NCBI RefSeq assembly: GCF_014642655.1
Contig: NZ_BMIR01000017.1
Span: forward strand, 1 to 64,000
DNA length: 64,000 bases
Direction: 5' to 3'
From: Pullulanibacillus camelliae
GTDB lineage: Bacteria > Bacillota > Bacilli > Bacillales > Sporolactobacillaceae
Part shown: positions 1 through 9,619 of the stretch, piece by piece
Numbering within the stretch: the first letter of the stretch is position 1
Layout of the letters: every line of letters begins with the position of its first letter
The notes under the pieces: model-generated
Seen by the model: only the letters and a program-made list of their open reading frames with translations
The model's database searches: none
What the model was told of the DNA's origin: nothing
Position numbers and translations under genes: made by a program

Positions 1-306
1 TACGATGTATTTGCTCTGGTAGGCATACATTTATGATAGAGTGCCTCTTCTTTTTTGGCTAGGATTTTGTAGAAATACCACCGAGAACTATTTTACACAT
101 ACTTTTAAAATGGGCGAAAGCTCTGACAATAAGGGATAAAACTGGTTACAGCAGAGATAATAAGCACTCATGAGAAAAATATTAAAGGACGATCTTTAAT
201 ACCAATAAAAGAAAACGCATAGATTTTTAAGGGCGTCAACCATCGCTGCTGTCGTGTCTGATGTGACTTGTGGCAAGCACGCTAAAAGAACGCGTGAAAG
301 GGAATA

Positions 307-471
307 ATGATGAAACGATTTATTAACAATCCAAATGAAATCATTGGTGATAGGCTTGAAGGAATGGTAAAAGTGCATTCTGAAACTATTAAGCGCGTAG
401 AAGGACAACTGTGATTGCGCATTGATGCTCCTGTGAAAGGGAAAGATGAGCTTGTTAACAAGCTCATGTGA
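307..471 (+). pseudogene. Remnant of dihydroxyacetone kinase subunit DhaK (N-terminus only)
   Basis: Translation from ATG 307 or 310 begins K-R-F-I-N-N-P-N and continues through E-G-M-V-K to K-R-V-E-G, which is how DhaK proteins start. A TGA at 412-414 interrupts it. The same frame then gives R-I-D-A-P-V-K-G-K, the next conserved DhaK block, and stops at 469-471. Nothing of the remaining roughly 290 residues, including the substrate-binding histidine region, is visible downstream. Position just ahead of glpFK fits a former glycerol/dihydroxyacetone locus. The identification rests on remembered family sequence; about 50 residues align. Confidence 0.65.
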
Positions 472-590
472 TCATTGACAAACCTATAATGGGTGGGTAA
501 ATCCGGATAGAAGAAGTTGTTTAGAGGCACGTTATCGCATGTGCAATGCTAGTGATAGCGTCAAATCATAAAGAGGAATATAAAATATAT

Positions 591-619
591 TTGACAGCGT
601 TTTCTTTAGATGTTATCAT
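591..619 (+). promoter_or_regulatory. Sigma-A promoter of glpFK
   Basis: TTGACA at 591-596 and TATCAT at 614-619 are separated by 17 bases. Transcription would start about 30 bases before the leader terminator at 653. Confidence 0.75.
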
Positions 620-652
620 GTAAATAAGTTAATAAACGTGAATGAGTATATG

Positions 653-716
653 AGACCCACAGAGATTCCGTTTTTCCTTATTGAGGAGCTACGGATGAAT
701 TTTGTTGGGTCTTTTT
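653..716 (+). promoter_or_regulatory. glpF leader terminator, likely GlpP antitermination site
   Basis: AGACCCA (653-659) pairs with TGGGTCT (706-712) and is followed by a T-run, giving a terminator between the promoter and glpF. A nested CCGT (668-671)/ACGG (691-694) pair lies inside. In Bacillus, glpF and glpD leaders carry such a terminator, which GlpP overrides when glycerol-3-phosphate is present. The glpP gene is not in this window. The structure is seen directly; the regulator is inferred from the family. Confidence 0.7.
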
Positions 717-756
717 GTCTTGTTCATCATTCAGTATAGATAAGGGGGACAAAGAT

Positions 757-1590
757 ATGTCAGGGTTTGTTGGTGAACTCATAGGAACGATGATCCTCAT
801 CATATTAGGGGGTGGAGTTTGTGCAGGGGTCTCTTTGAAAAAGTCAGCTGCAGAAAACTCTGGATGGATCGTCATAACATTTGGTTGGGGATTGGCTGTC
901 GCTGTAGGGGTTTACGCTGTTGGGAAATTCACGGGTGCTCATTTAAACCCTGCTGTTACATTAGGGCTAGCCATTTCAGGGGATTTTCCTTGGAGTCAAG
1001 TTCCCGAATACATTCTTGGACAAATGATTGGAGCTTTTTTGGGGGCATGCATTGTTTATCTACACTATCTCCCACATTGGAAGGCAACGGAAGATCCTGC
1101 GGCAAAACTTGGTGTTTTTTCAACGGCACCAGCAATACCCCATGCATTTTCTAACCTTCTAAGCGAGATTATTGGTACATTTGTATTAGTCATGGGGATT
1201 CAAGCCATTGGTGCAAATAAGTTTACTGAAGGTTTAAATCCACTTATTGTCGGTTTCTTAATCGTTGCCATTGGTCTTTCATTAGGTGGAACGACAGGGT
1301 ATGCTATCAATCCAGCAAGGGACTTAGGACCGCGTATTGCTCACTTTGTTTTGCCGATTGCCGGCAAGGGCACGTCCAATTGGAGATATGCATGGATTCC
1401 AGTTGTTGGCCCTATTCTAGGAGGCATGTTTGGAGCTCTCTTTTATAAGGCGGTCTTTTTAGGTGATGTTAAGCCGGCATTTTGGGTAATCGCTGTCATA
1501 TTAGTAGTGGTGGTCGTCAGTGCTTATGTTGGTGAGAAAAAGCTCCCTGGACCAGCGAGTAAGGTTTCTCAGCAACAGGCATCGAAATAA
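757..1590 (+). CDS. glpF: Glycerol uptake facilitator GlpF
   Basis: Aquaglyceroporin of the MIP family that lets glycerol cross the cytoplasmic membrane by facilitated diffusion. Two NPA signatures are present, at about residues 64-66 (inside G-A-H-L-N-P-A-V-T) and 185-187 (I-N-P-A-R-D-L-G-P-R); the second carries the Asp typical of glycerol channels rather than pure water channels. About six hydrophobic segments are visible and the length of 277 aa is normal. The start at 757 is chosen over an upstream in-frame ATG at 715 because AAGGGGG (742-748) sits at the right distance and 715 lies in the terminator T-run. It is 27 bp from glpK and presumably co-transcribed with it under GlpP control. 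Confidence 0.95.
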   Translation: MSGFVGELIGTMILIILGGGVCAGVSLKKSAAENSGWIVITFGWGLAVAVGVYAVGKFTGAHLNPAVTLGLAISGDFPWSQVPEYILGQMIGAFLGACIVYLHYLPHWKATEDPAAKLGVFSTAPAIPHAFSNLLSEIIGTFVLVMGIQAIGANKFTEGLNPLIVGFLIVAIGLSLGGTTGYAINPARDLGPRIAHFVLPIAGKGTSNWRYAWIPVVGPILGGMFGALFYKAVFLGDVKPAFWVIAVILVVVVVSAYVGEKKLPGPASKVSQQQASK

Positions 1591-1596
1591 ACATAA

Positions 1597-3111
<1,515 letters not shown>

Positions 3112-3144
3112 TTACGTTTGTTGTAAGGCGCATTATCATGTACA

Positions 3145-3245
3145 AAGAAGGCTTGAGGCACACGCTTTCTGCGGAGAGTGATAAGCCTCCTCGCGCTGCA
3201 CGCTGCGGAGCTTAGCGATTTTCAACTTCCTGCAGGTGTCTCACG
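3145..3245. repeat. Partial copy of GC-rich repeat family D
   Basis: The stretch around 3151-3236 (ACGCTTTCTGCGGAGAGTG, then AAGCCTCCTCGCGCTGCACG, then CTTCCTGCAGG) matches in order the interior of the longer copy at 56.7-57.0 kb. Ends are degraded. It lies in the 297-bp intergenic stretch after glpK, which holds no gene. Confidence 0.55.
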
Positions 3246-3309
3246 TCTTTCCATTTGTCTATTCGCTACATTTTTAGGGAAACAGCTAGATTAAAAAAGG
3301 GGCTATTGG

Positions 3310-3372
3310 AGCTCATAGAGGAGTCGAACGCATTCACAATTTCGAAGGAATGCGTTCGACTTTTTGACTGAG
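3310..3372 (+). terminator. glpK terminator, family C repeat
   Basis: A perfect 13-bp stem, GTCGAACGCATTC (3323-3335) with GAATGCGTTCGAC (3348-3360), is followed by TTTTTGA. The 63-bp unit is the reverse complement of near-identical units at 24632-24695 and 42794-42857, including the flank GCTCATAGAG. Here the T-run faces glpK. Confidence 0.85.
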
Positions 3373-3408
3373 TGCTGAAGCGCTTTGCACGGATAATGTT
3401 TTTGAGCC

Positions 3409-4533
3409 TTACTTATCTAATCTATATTTTTCTATTACTGAGCGGTCCAATTCAATTCCAAATCCAGGGCCATCTGGAACTTGATAATAACCATTGTGAA
3501 ATTGATTTCTATTCTCTATAATTTTATAGAACAGTGGATCACGATTTGGGTGAAAAACTTCCAAAAATGTCCCTGTAGGAGCTGAAGCTAACAGGTGAGC
3601 AGAAATTTGCGGTTCTTCATGGTGAGCCATTTCTATTCCTAAGGCTGCCGCAGCTCCAGCGACTTGTCTCCAGGCTGTAGGTCCGCCTGCCCAACTTGCA
3701 TCAAAGTTACAAACATCAATGGATCCATTTGTCATTAACTCTATACACCCAGCTGCGGAAGTTTCACTTTGACCACCTGTAACCGGAATGCCTGACATAT
3801 AGCGAATATCTTTCATGGCTGCTTTATCGTTATTCCAACGGCAGGGCTCTTCAAACCAACGAATATTAAAATCCTTTACCCTTGTTGTAAAGCGAAGTGC
3901 TTCAGCCCGGGTCCACCCTTGATTGGCGTCAACAGCAATCACAAAATCATCTCCAGCCACCTTACGGGCAATTTCTATTCGTTTGGCATCGACTTCAGGC
4001 GCTCTTCCTCCAATTTTAAACTTACAAGCTGCTGCCCCCATCTCAATATAACTTTCAATATCTGATCGAATGGCTTTTTCATCAACATCAACACCCTCGG
4101 TATAATACCCGCCAATGACCATAACTGGCAACGACGCTTTAGAGCCACCCCATAATTTAAACAATGGCATTTTTAATGCTTTCCCTATTGCATCATATAC
4201 AGCGCTGTCAATGCAGGACATAGCATTCAACGCAACTTTACGGTCTGCAAGGATATCAAAAGTAAGTGGAAGAGTCTTTTCCCAGATTTTATTGACATCA
4301 AAAAGGTTTTCACCAATAATCAATGGAGCCATTTGATTATTAATCATATTTACAATGTCTTGCAGATTATCCAACTCGTCCCCGTTATAAATTTCTCCAA
4401 TGATCCCGTCCTCTGTTATAATTCGTGTGATAACTGTAACACGATGGTCCATATAATAATGGCTTCCTTTAAACACTCTAGGGAGGGGCATTTTGATTGG
4501 CGTGACTTCAACTTTTTTAATGATCGATTTCAT
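3409..4533 (-). CDS. Enolase-superfamily enzyme, mandelate racemase subgroup
   Basis: Members of this subgroup abstract the alpha-proton of a carboxylate substrate at a Mg2+ site and racemise or dehydrate it. The 374-aa protein has the expected order: K171-x-K173, metal ligands D202 (V-D-A-N-Q-G-W), E228 (W-F-E-E-P) and E257 (G-G-Q-S-E), then D278 and H304/H305 as the second acid/base pair. Substrate cannot be read from sequence; an acid-sugar dehydratase or a lactone/racemase role are both possible. It lies 44 bp behind the MHS symporter gene on the same strand, so the two are probably one operon importing and converting one acid. It is not a convincing MenC. Confidence 0.85.
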   Translation of the reverse strand: MKSIIKKVEVTPIKMPLPRVFKGSHYYMDHRVTVITRIITEDGIIGEIYNGDELDNLQDIVNMINNQMAPLIIGENLFDVNKIWEKTLPLTFDILADRKVALNAMSCIDSAVYDAIGKALKMPLFKLWGGSKASLPVMVIGGYYTEGVDVDEKAIRSDIESYIEMGAAACKFKIGGRAPEVDAKRIEIARKVAGDDFVIAVDANQGWTRAEALRFTTRVKDFNIRWFEEPCRWNNDKAAMKDIRYMSGIPVTGGQSETSAAGCIELMTNGSIDVCNFDASWAGGPTAWRQVAGAAAALGIEMAHHEEPQISAHLLASAPTGTFLEVFHPNRDPLFYKIIENRNQFHNGYYQVPDGPGFGIELDRSVIEKYRLDK

Positions 4534-4577
4534 TTCTACACATCCTTTTTTTAGTTTTTTAAAACACTAACCCTTGC

Positions 4578-5897
4578 TTAGCTTGGTAAATTTGTTTGTC
4601 TTTCTCTGTAAGTCGGTTTGTTTTCAATTTCCCCTAGGTCCAGTTTCGAATTTTCCGGACCGACAAGGGCTGCAACAAAGGCTAGGAGAGAAAACACCAC
4701 GATTAAAAGTGAGATCCCCCACGTACTATTATTTGACCAGATGAGAACGGCACTTCCGAATGAAGGCATCAATCCAGCAAGCACTGTTGGCCACTCTCTG
4801 CCAACAGCAAATCCCGTATAGCGGATTTTGGAATTGAATAATTCAGTGAACCACGATGCCTGAGCGGCAACAATAGCCCCCCTAAAAACACTCGATGCCA
4901 AAATGATAGACAGTACAATAAGAAATGGGATTTTAGTGTTAAGTATCCAGAAAAGCGGGAATCCAAATATTGCTGATGTCAATGTTCCTCCGATTAATAC
5001 CCATCTTCTTCCCACCTTATCGGAAAGCGCACCGAAAAAAGGAATGGTAAAGAGCTGTACAATACCAAGGATAGACAAAGTAGTTAAAGTCAGTGATTCT
5101 GGCATAGAAAGGGTATTAACAACGTAGGCCACGAGAAAAGTTTGATATAAATAAGAAAATGAAGTATCGGTCAACGAAATGAGCCATGCGATGACAATTT
5201 CTTTTGGTGCTGTTCGAAATGCAGTGACAAGCGGAAGTTTTACTTGTTTATGTTCCTTTTTAAGACTTTCAAAAACAGGTGTTTCTTTCATTCCTGAACG
5301 GATGATCAAACCAAATATAACCAAAAGTGTACTCAGCAAAAAGGGAATTCTCCAACCCCATGCCATAAACGAGGAGTGCGGCAGCTTTTCCATTAGACCG
5401 AATAATGAGGAAGAAAGCATTAGCCCAATAGAAACACCAACATAGGGCAGTGAGGAGTAGAGACCTCTTCGTTTTACAGGGGCATTCTCAGCCATGGTTA
5501 TAACTGCACCGGCATATTCGGAACCTGAGCCGATCCCTTGTAAAGCCCTTAACAACACAAGTAATATGGGAGCCCAGTAACCGATTGAATCGAATGTAGG
5601 AAGGACTCCCATCAAGGTTGTTGCTGACCCCATTAATACAATCGTTATCATGAGCACACGTTTTCGTCCGATTTTATCCCCTAAGGTACCAAAGATGATC
5701 CCTCCCAACGGTCGTATGATAAACCCGACGGCAAACGTTGCAAATGCCATTAGTGTACCGAAGGCCCCTGAAAAGTTAGGAAAAAACACTTTATCAAAGA
5801 TGAGGGCTGAAGCAGTACCGTAGAGCACATAATCATACCATTCCAAAACCGTACCGATTATACTGGCCATTATTGTACGTTTTAAGCTTTTATCCAT
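4578..5897 (-). CDS. MFS transporter, metabolite:proton symporter (MHS) family
   Basis: Twelve-segment major facilitator of 439 aa. The N-terminal G-T-V-L-E-W-Y-D-Y and the loop G-D-K-I-G-R-K-R-V are typical of the MHS family (shikimate, citrate, alpha-ketoglutarate and betaine symporters). It should import an organic anion with protons. The gene is first of a two-gene unit with the mandelate-racemase-type enzyme downstream, and a second enolase-superfamily enzyme lies upstream, so the cargo is likely a sugar acid or related hydroxy acid. A cre-like palindrome is just upstream at 5918-5929. The exact substrate is unknown. Confidence 0.88.
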   Translation of the reverse strand: MDKSLKRTIMASIIGTVLEWYDYVLYGTASALIFDKVFFPNFSGAFGTLMAFATFAVGFIIRPLGGIIFGTLGDKIGRKRVLMITIVLMGSATTLMGVLPTFDSIGYWAPILLVLLRALQGIGSGSEYAGAVITMAENAPVKRRGLYSSLPYVGVSIGLMLSSSLFGLMEKLPHSSFMAWGWRIPFLLSTLLVIFGLIIRSGMKETPVFESLKKEHKQVKLPLVTAFRTAPKEIVIAWLISLTDTSFSYLYQTFLVAYVVNTLSMPESLTLTTLSILGIVQLFTIPFFGALSDKVGRRWVLIGGTLTSAIFGFPLFWILNTKIPFLIVLSIILASSVFRGAIVAAQASWFTELFNSKIRYTGFAVGREWPTVLAGLMPSFGSAVLIWSNNSTWGISLLIVVFSLLAFVAALVGPENSKLDLGEIENKPTYRERQTNLPS

Positions 5898-5917
5898 ATT
5901 ACCAAACCTCCCTTATA

Positions 5918-5929
5918 GAAAGCGTTTTC
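5918..5929. promoter_or_regulatory. cre-like / LacI-type operator upstream of symporter gene
   Basis: GAAAGCGTTTTC, within TAGAAAGCGTTTTCA, lies 21 bp upstream of the symporter start and fits a CcpA catabolite-response element. It differs from the GGAAACGTTTCC operators nearby, so CcpA is at least as likely a binder as the local LacI protein. Confidence 0.5.
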
Positions 5930-6131
5930 AGATAAGATCGTTCTACAATCTCGATGGTATGCTCACTCATTACTGAATGTTTGACATACCATCTAATGTA
6001 GTTGGCGAGGGATGAGTTTCGTGCATACATGGATGCATTTAAGCGTTTGTTTTTTTGTTTAAAGAGGGAACATTATTGAAACAATAGCCATTTTATGTCA
6101 CTTATGAATGACTCTCGTTTCATTTATAGAG

Positions 6132-7322
6132 TTATTGATCAACTACTGACCCGTCCACATGGAGTCTTGTCTGTATGACTCGTCTTGAATAAGGGAATCT
6201 GTTCTCAACATCTTCTGCCAGTTCTACACCGATACCAGGATCGTCAGGTATGATAATAAAACCATTTTCACATCTTAAAGTATGTCTTACCACATCAGAT
6301 TGACGAAACGATTGATCTTTGTCGTCAGTCTTCCCTGCAATGTAGCGTTCGGTTGCGGACGCTCGATCATCACCGGGATATTCCTGAAGCGCAAAATTTG
6401 GAATACAGGCTGCGATCTGAATACAAGCTGCTGTACTTACCGGGCTTAACGGATTATGAGGTACTACCATGACATCGTTCGCTTCGGCTAGCGCAGCAAT
6501 CTTCTTGGCACCAGTGATTCCTCCACACATACAAACATCCGGTCTGACATAATCCACTGCATCTCTACGTATTAGCTGGGCAAATTCTTGTGGTGTATGG
6601 AATCTTTCACCTGTTGCAAGGGGGACATCAATACTATGGGCAATATGAACCATGGAATCAAAGTTGTCTGGTGTTGTAGGATCCTCGATAAAAAAAGGAT
6701 GGTATTTTTCAATACCTCTTGCTAGGACTATGGCTTCGCTAGGCTTAAGCCTTCTATGAATCTCAATGCAAAGATCGACTTCATCACCTACAGCCTCTCG
6801 ATACATTCTGACTCTATCTATGGCATTTCCAATTTTTTGCGCATGTGTTTCATAATAGGGGACACTCCTATCCTGATCCAAAAACGGAGTTAAATGACCT
6901 ACAGCAGTAAATCCCTTACTCTTTGCTTCTTTTAGATTATGGATTAAATCTTCGGTCGTTTCGCCGCCAACGTGGTAATATACTCTGGCTTTATCACGGC
7001 ATTTGCCACCAAGCAATTGGTAGACTGGAGTGTTAAAAAATTTTCCAGCTATATCCCATAGTGCAATATCAATGGCGCTTAGGGCTCCCATAATGGCTGC
7101 TCCGCGAAAATGAAAACAGCGGTACATATATTGCCAATGATGTTCAATCTTTAGCGGATCCTGTCCGATGAGGTATGTTTTAAATGTTTTAATAGCTTCT
7201 GCCGAGGCATCTAAAAATCCCCAGCTGCCCGATTCGCCTAAGCCTATAATCCCCTCATCCGTATGGACCTCTACGAAAAGAAAACGGTTAACAGGAATAA
7301 TCTTGACATCTGTGATTTTCAT
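6132..7322 (-). CDS. Enolase-superfamily sugar-acid dehydratase (galactonate dehydratase-like)
   Basis: A 396-aa member of the D-galactonate/mannonate-type dehydratase group, which makes 2-keto-3-deoxy sugar acids. Metal positions are E187 (I-E-I-H-R-R), E213 (F-I-E-D-P) and E239 (T-G-E-R-F-H), with H189 and H289 (V-P-H-N-P-L-S-P) as catalytic histidines. The first metal ligand is Glu where the DgoD proteins I recall have Asp (D-F-H). The gene has its own upstream region with a perfect GGAAACGTTTCC at 7371-7382 and is probably repressed by the LacI protein encoded next to it. No ketodeoxygluconate kinase or aldolase is in the window, so the pathway must be completed elsewhere. Confidence 0.85.
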   Translation of the reverse strand: MKITDVKIIPVNRFLFVEVHTDEGIIGLGESGSWGFLDASAEAIKTFKTYLIGQDPLKIEHHWQYMYRCFHFRGAAIMGALSAIDIALWDIAGKFFNTPVYQLLGGKCRDKARVYYHVGGETTEDLIHNLKEAKSKGFTAVGHLTPFLDQDRSVPYYETHAQKIGNAIDRVRMYREAVGDEVDLCIEIHRRLKPSEAIVLARGIEKYHPFFIEDPTTPDNFDSMVHIAHSIDVPLATGERFHTPQEFAQLIRRDAVDYVRPDVCMCGGITGAKKIAALAEANDVMVVPHNPLSPVSTAACIQIAACIPNFALQEYPGDDRASATERYIAGKTDDKDQSFRQSDVVRHTLRCENGFIIIPDDPGIGVELAEDVENRFPYSRRVIQTRLHVDGSVVDQ

Positions 7323-7370
7323 TTAAAAACCCTCCTATTATACAAATTACAAAATATTTAATTTATAATT

Positions 7371-7382
7371 GGAAACGTTTCC
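7371..7382. promoter_or_regulatory. LacI-family operator upstream of dehydratase gene
   Basis: Perfect 12-bp palindrome GGAAACGTTTCC, 48 bp upstream of the dehydratase start. Identical to sites at 7573-7584 and 8649-8660. Confidence 0.75.
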
Positions 7383-7572
7383 TATTTTGATAATACTACG
7401 TGAATCTCCAAAATCAGATGAGTCTTGGAGATGATCGATATTCAGTTACCTATGGCTACAAGGGAATTTTCGGTATCGAATAGTCCTCATAAATACGCTC
7501 TATACTCTTTGCATCTGTTAGATTCAGTACCTGAGAGGTTAAACAAATAAGCAATAGATTTTCCTGCGTTTT

Positions 7573-7584
7573 GGAAACGTTTCC
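7573..7584. promoter_or_regulatory. Second LacI-family operator in the same intergenic region
   Basis: Identical GGAAACGTTTCC palindrome, 17 bp beyond the regulator's stop codon and 202 bp from the site at 7371. The spacing would allow DNA looping. Confidence 0.7.
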
Positions 7585-7601
7585 TATATTGTTTAAAAAA
7601 A

Positions 7602-8621
7602 TTATAGAAACTTACATGAATCCCTGATGATAAACTCAGTTGGAATAACGGACGGGGCAATTTTACCATATAAATCAGGTTCCTCAATGTACTTTATCAA
7701 GATGCGGGATACACTTTTCCCCATTTCAAGTAAAGGACGACGGATTACAGTGACCGAAGGATTTAATAATTGTGTTAACTCATAATCTTCAAAAGTAATT
7801 AACGAGATATCCTTAGGGTATTCAAGGTTATTTTCACGTAAAACATGAAGTACCCCCTGAAAGATTTGATTGTTCAAAGTAAAAATTGCGCTGACTTGAC
7901 CGCTACGGATTTTGGGTAAAAGATCATATATTGCCCTTCTACCAAACTCACTGGTTAATTGCCCTTCTAGTATCAAATCCTCAGGACACGGAATACTTTT
8001 CTCATTGTAAGCTTCTTGAAAAGCGTCAATGCTGACTCTTGTAGGGCGAATGTGTCTTGATCCACCGATAAGTGCTATGCCTTTATGGCCCAGTGATAAC
8101 AAATAATGAGTTGCTTTTTTCACAGAACTAAAATAATCGGTTGTAATGCCGGCAGGTATGTCTGGGATATCTCGATCTAAAGTAACGATAGGAATTTTAA
8201 TAGATGAAAAGAATTGATGCAATTCCTGATCGTCCTCTCTTGGTAGTGAAAGGATAATCCCATCAAATTTTCGGCCGTTCATAAAAGTCATGACTTTTTC
8301 TATAACATTTTTATCACCAATGTCGCACAGGCTGAGAATATATCCTAAATTGTCCAATTCATATTGAATGCCTTTAGCAATTTTGGAAAAAGCAACATTT
8401 GAAATATCGATAAAAAAGGCGATATTTTTGTACTTGTTGCTTCTCATACTTTGTGCAATGACATCAGGGGTATAACCAAGTTCTTTGATACTTTCAAACA
8501 CCCTTTTTCTGGTTTTGGGACTAATACCACTAGCCCCATTGATAGCTCTTGAAACAGTACCTAATCCAACGCATGCATGCTTTGCTACATCTTTAATAGT
8601 AATCTTTTTTTTATCATCCAT
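7602..8621 (-). CDS. LacI-family transcriptional regulator of the sugar-acid cluster
   Basis: A 339-aa repressor. The N-terminal helix-turn-helix (I-T-I-K-D-V-A-K-H-A, then T-V-S-R-A-I-N-G) is at about residues 7-30 and is followed by a periplasmic-binding-protein-like effector domain. It sits upstream of the dehydratase and symporter genes on the same strand. Three identical GGAAACGTTTCC sites lie before the dehydratase and before its own gene, so it most likely controls the cluster and itself. The effector is presumably the imported acid or its keto product. The ATG at 8621 is used; its ribosome site is weak. Confidence 0.92.
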   Translation of the reverse strand: MDDKKKITIKDVAKHACVGLGTVSRAINGASGISPKTRKRVFESIKELGYTPDVIAQSMRSNKYKNIAFFIDISNVAFSKIAKGIQYELDNLGYILSLCDIGDKNVIEKVMTFMNGRKFDGIILSLPREDDQELHQFFSSIKIPIVTLDRDIPDIPAGITTDYFSSVKKATHYLLSLGHKGIALIGGSRHIRPTRVSIDAFQEAYNEKSIPCPEDLILEGQLTSEFGRRAIYDLLPKIRSGQVSAIFTLNNQIFQGVLHVLRENNLEYPKDISLITFEDYELTQLLNPSVTVIRRPLLEMGKSVSRILIKYIEEPDLYGKIAPSVIPTEFIIRDSCKFL

Positions 8622-8648
8622 TTTATATCACCAGATCAATCTTCAATA

Positions 8649-8660
8649 GGAAACGTTTCC
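8649..8660. promoter_or_regulatory. LacI-family operator upstream of the regulator gene
   Basis: Perfect GGAAACGTTTCC, 28 bp upstream of the regulator ATG, consistent with autoregulation. Confidence 0.72.
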
Positions 8661-8742
8661 ATGGTTTTGATTTTATCATGCCTAAATCTAATTGTCTATT
8701 GTTATTTTTCATAAAATTAAAATTTAATGGGGCATTATTGTA

Positions 8743-8774
8743 AAGAGAAGGCGGGGTCTTGGCCCTGCCTCTCC
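8743..8774 (-). terminator. Probable terminator of zinc-ribbon gene
   Basis: On the minus strand GAGAGGCAGGG pairs with CCCGCCTTCTC and is followed by TTTA. It begins just behind the stop of the zinc-ribbon gene. The T-run is short. Confidence 0.5.
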
Positions 8775-8779
8775 TAAGG

Positions 8780-9040
8780 TTATTTCACTTGAATAGGATA
8801 TTGCTTTGGTTGATGAGGAATGATGAGGCCTTCTTTGTGAAACAGTGTAGGGTGTCCGCATTTTGCACAGTAGGCAGCATCAGGAGGGTTAACGTAAGAA
8901 CAGCCGTTAGTAAGTAGGCCAGGCTCATCGGCGCATTTATTGATGAGAGGGGCCCCGCATTTTATACAGTGTTTATCGTTTTCGTTTCCGACATGCTGGC
9001 AGCGGACGCATACGGGCTTTTCCTTTTTTTTATCAGCCAT
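8780..9040 (-). CDS. Small zinc-ribbon protein
   Basis: An 86-aa cytoplasmic protein with three cysteine pairs: C-V-R-C, C-I-K-C-G-A-P and C-A-K-C-G-H-P, plus isolated cysteines between. These form two double-zinc-ribbon-type knuckles; the second and third have the C-x-x-C-G core. The N-terminus is Lys-rich (M-A-D-K-K-K-E-K) and the C-terminus is Pro/His-rich. A ribosome site (AGAGGTGAT) precedes the ATG. Such zinc-ribbon proteins are common in Bacillales and are mostly uncharacterised. I assign no function. It stands alone between the LacI regulator and a divergent spore-type gene. Confidence 0.8.
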   Translation of the reverse strand: MADKKKEKPVCVRCQHVGNENDKHCIKCGAPLINKCADEPGLLTNGCSYVNPPDAAYCAKCGHPTLFHKEGLIIPHQPKQYPIQVK

Positions 9041-9362
9041 TTAAGATCACCTCTTTATAGACTATGGAGAGACAGACATAAAGGTGCTTCAGGCCTTTGG
9101 ACTATCGGGAAATGCCTAAATTTTTGTTAATGCTGTGAAAGAATGGAGGAAAAACCTGAGGCTGTGCGCGCAGGAAGTAAGCGACCTGTGACCAAAATCA
9201 ACAGTTAAGCTGGTTGTTACCTTTAAAGGAATTTTTTCAGTTTTCTCCTTTTTTGCCCGGTTTTTCTTAAGAAAGAATGGTATACGAGGATGTCTTCATT
9301 GCACCATTAAAGGAAGGTGCCCATAGATATATAAAGAGTCTATATTGGCGGGAGGTAGAATC
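9041..9362. other. Intergenic region with no recognised gene
   Basis: This 322-bp stretch separates two divergent small genes. A hairpin GCACC/GGTGC (9301-9320) and an AT-rich CATAGATATATA (9332-9343) lie before the ribosome site of the next gene. The latter is loosely like a mother-cell sigma -10 but not a good match. No ORF with a credible start was found. Confidence 0.4.
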
Positions 9363-9605
9363 GTGGCAGTCAACATCAATTTTGCAGCAATTAACGTCAA
9401 TGCACTCAATCGTGATAGCTCTATATCCATAGGGGAGAATAATCAACCCGGTTGGTCGGCTCATTCTAAAAATAATTTAGGCGCTGGTTTATTACAAGGA
9501 TTCAATGTGGTCAATCAGGTCAGCAATATCCTAGATAATGATGTCGTTGATTCGCCTATTAATGATCAAGATGGTATTCCGGGCAATCAGAATCAAACAT
9601 TATAG
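9363..9605 (+). CDS. GerPA/GerPF-like small spore protein
   Basis: An 80-aa protein, A-V-N-I-N-F-A-A-I-N-V-N-A-L at its start and ending D-N-D-V-V-D-S-P-I-N-D-Q-D. The pattern of short beta-strands with Asn/Ser/Gly and the D-x-D-V-x-D tail resembles the GerPA/GerPF family, whose members sit in the spore coat and help germinants pass. GTG 9363 is used because GGGAGGT lies seven bases upstream; a TTG at 9345 lacks a site. It is a single-gene unit, not part of a gerPABCDEF operon, so it is a paralogue or a related coat protein. The family call is from memory. Confidence 0.65.
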   Translation: MAVNINFAAINVNALNRDSSISIGENNQPGWSAHSKNNLGAGLLQGFNVVNQVSNILDNDVVDSPINDQDGIPGNQNQTL

Positions 9606-9619
9606 TTTAGTCTGGGGGG

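Noticed and set aside
715-756. Upstream in-frame extension of glpF
   Set aside because: It would start inside the leader terminator T-run without a ribosome site; AAGGGGG precedes ATG 757.
3409-4533. Assignment of this enolase-superfamily enzyme as the missing MenC
   Set aside because: Its neighbours and the KxK plus His/Asp pair match the mandelate-racemase subgroup, and it is far from the men operon.
9332-9343. Sigma-K or sigma-E promoter before the GerPA-like gene
   Set aside because: CATAGATATATA does not fit either -10 consensus well and no -35 was found.
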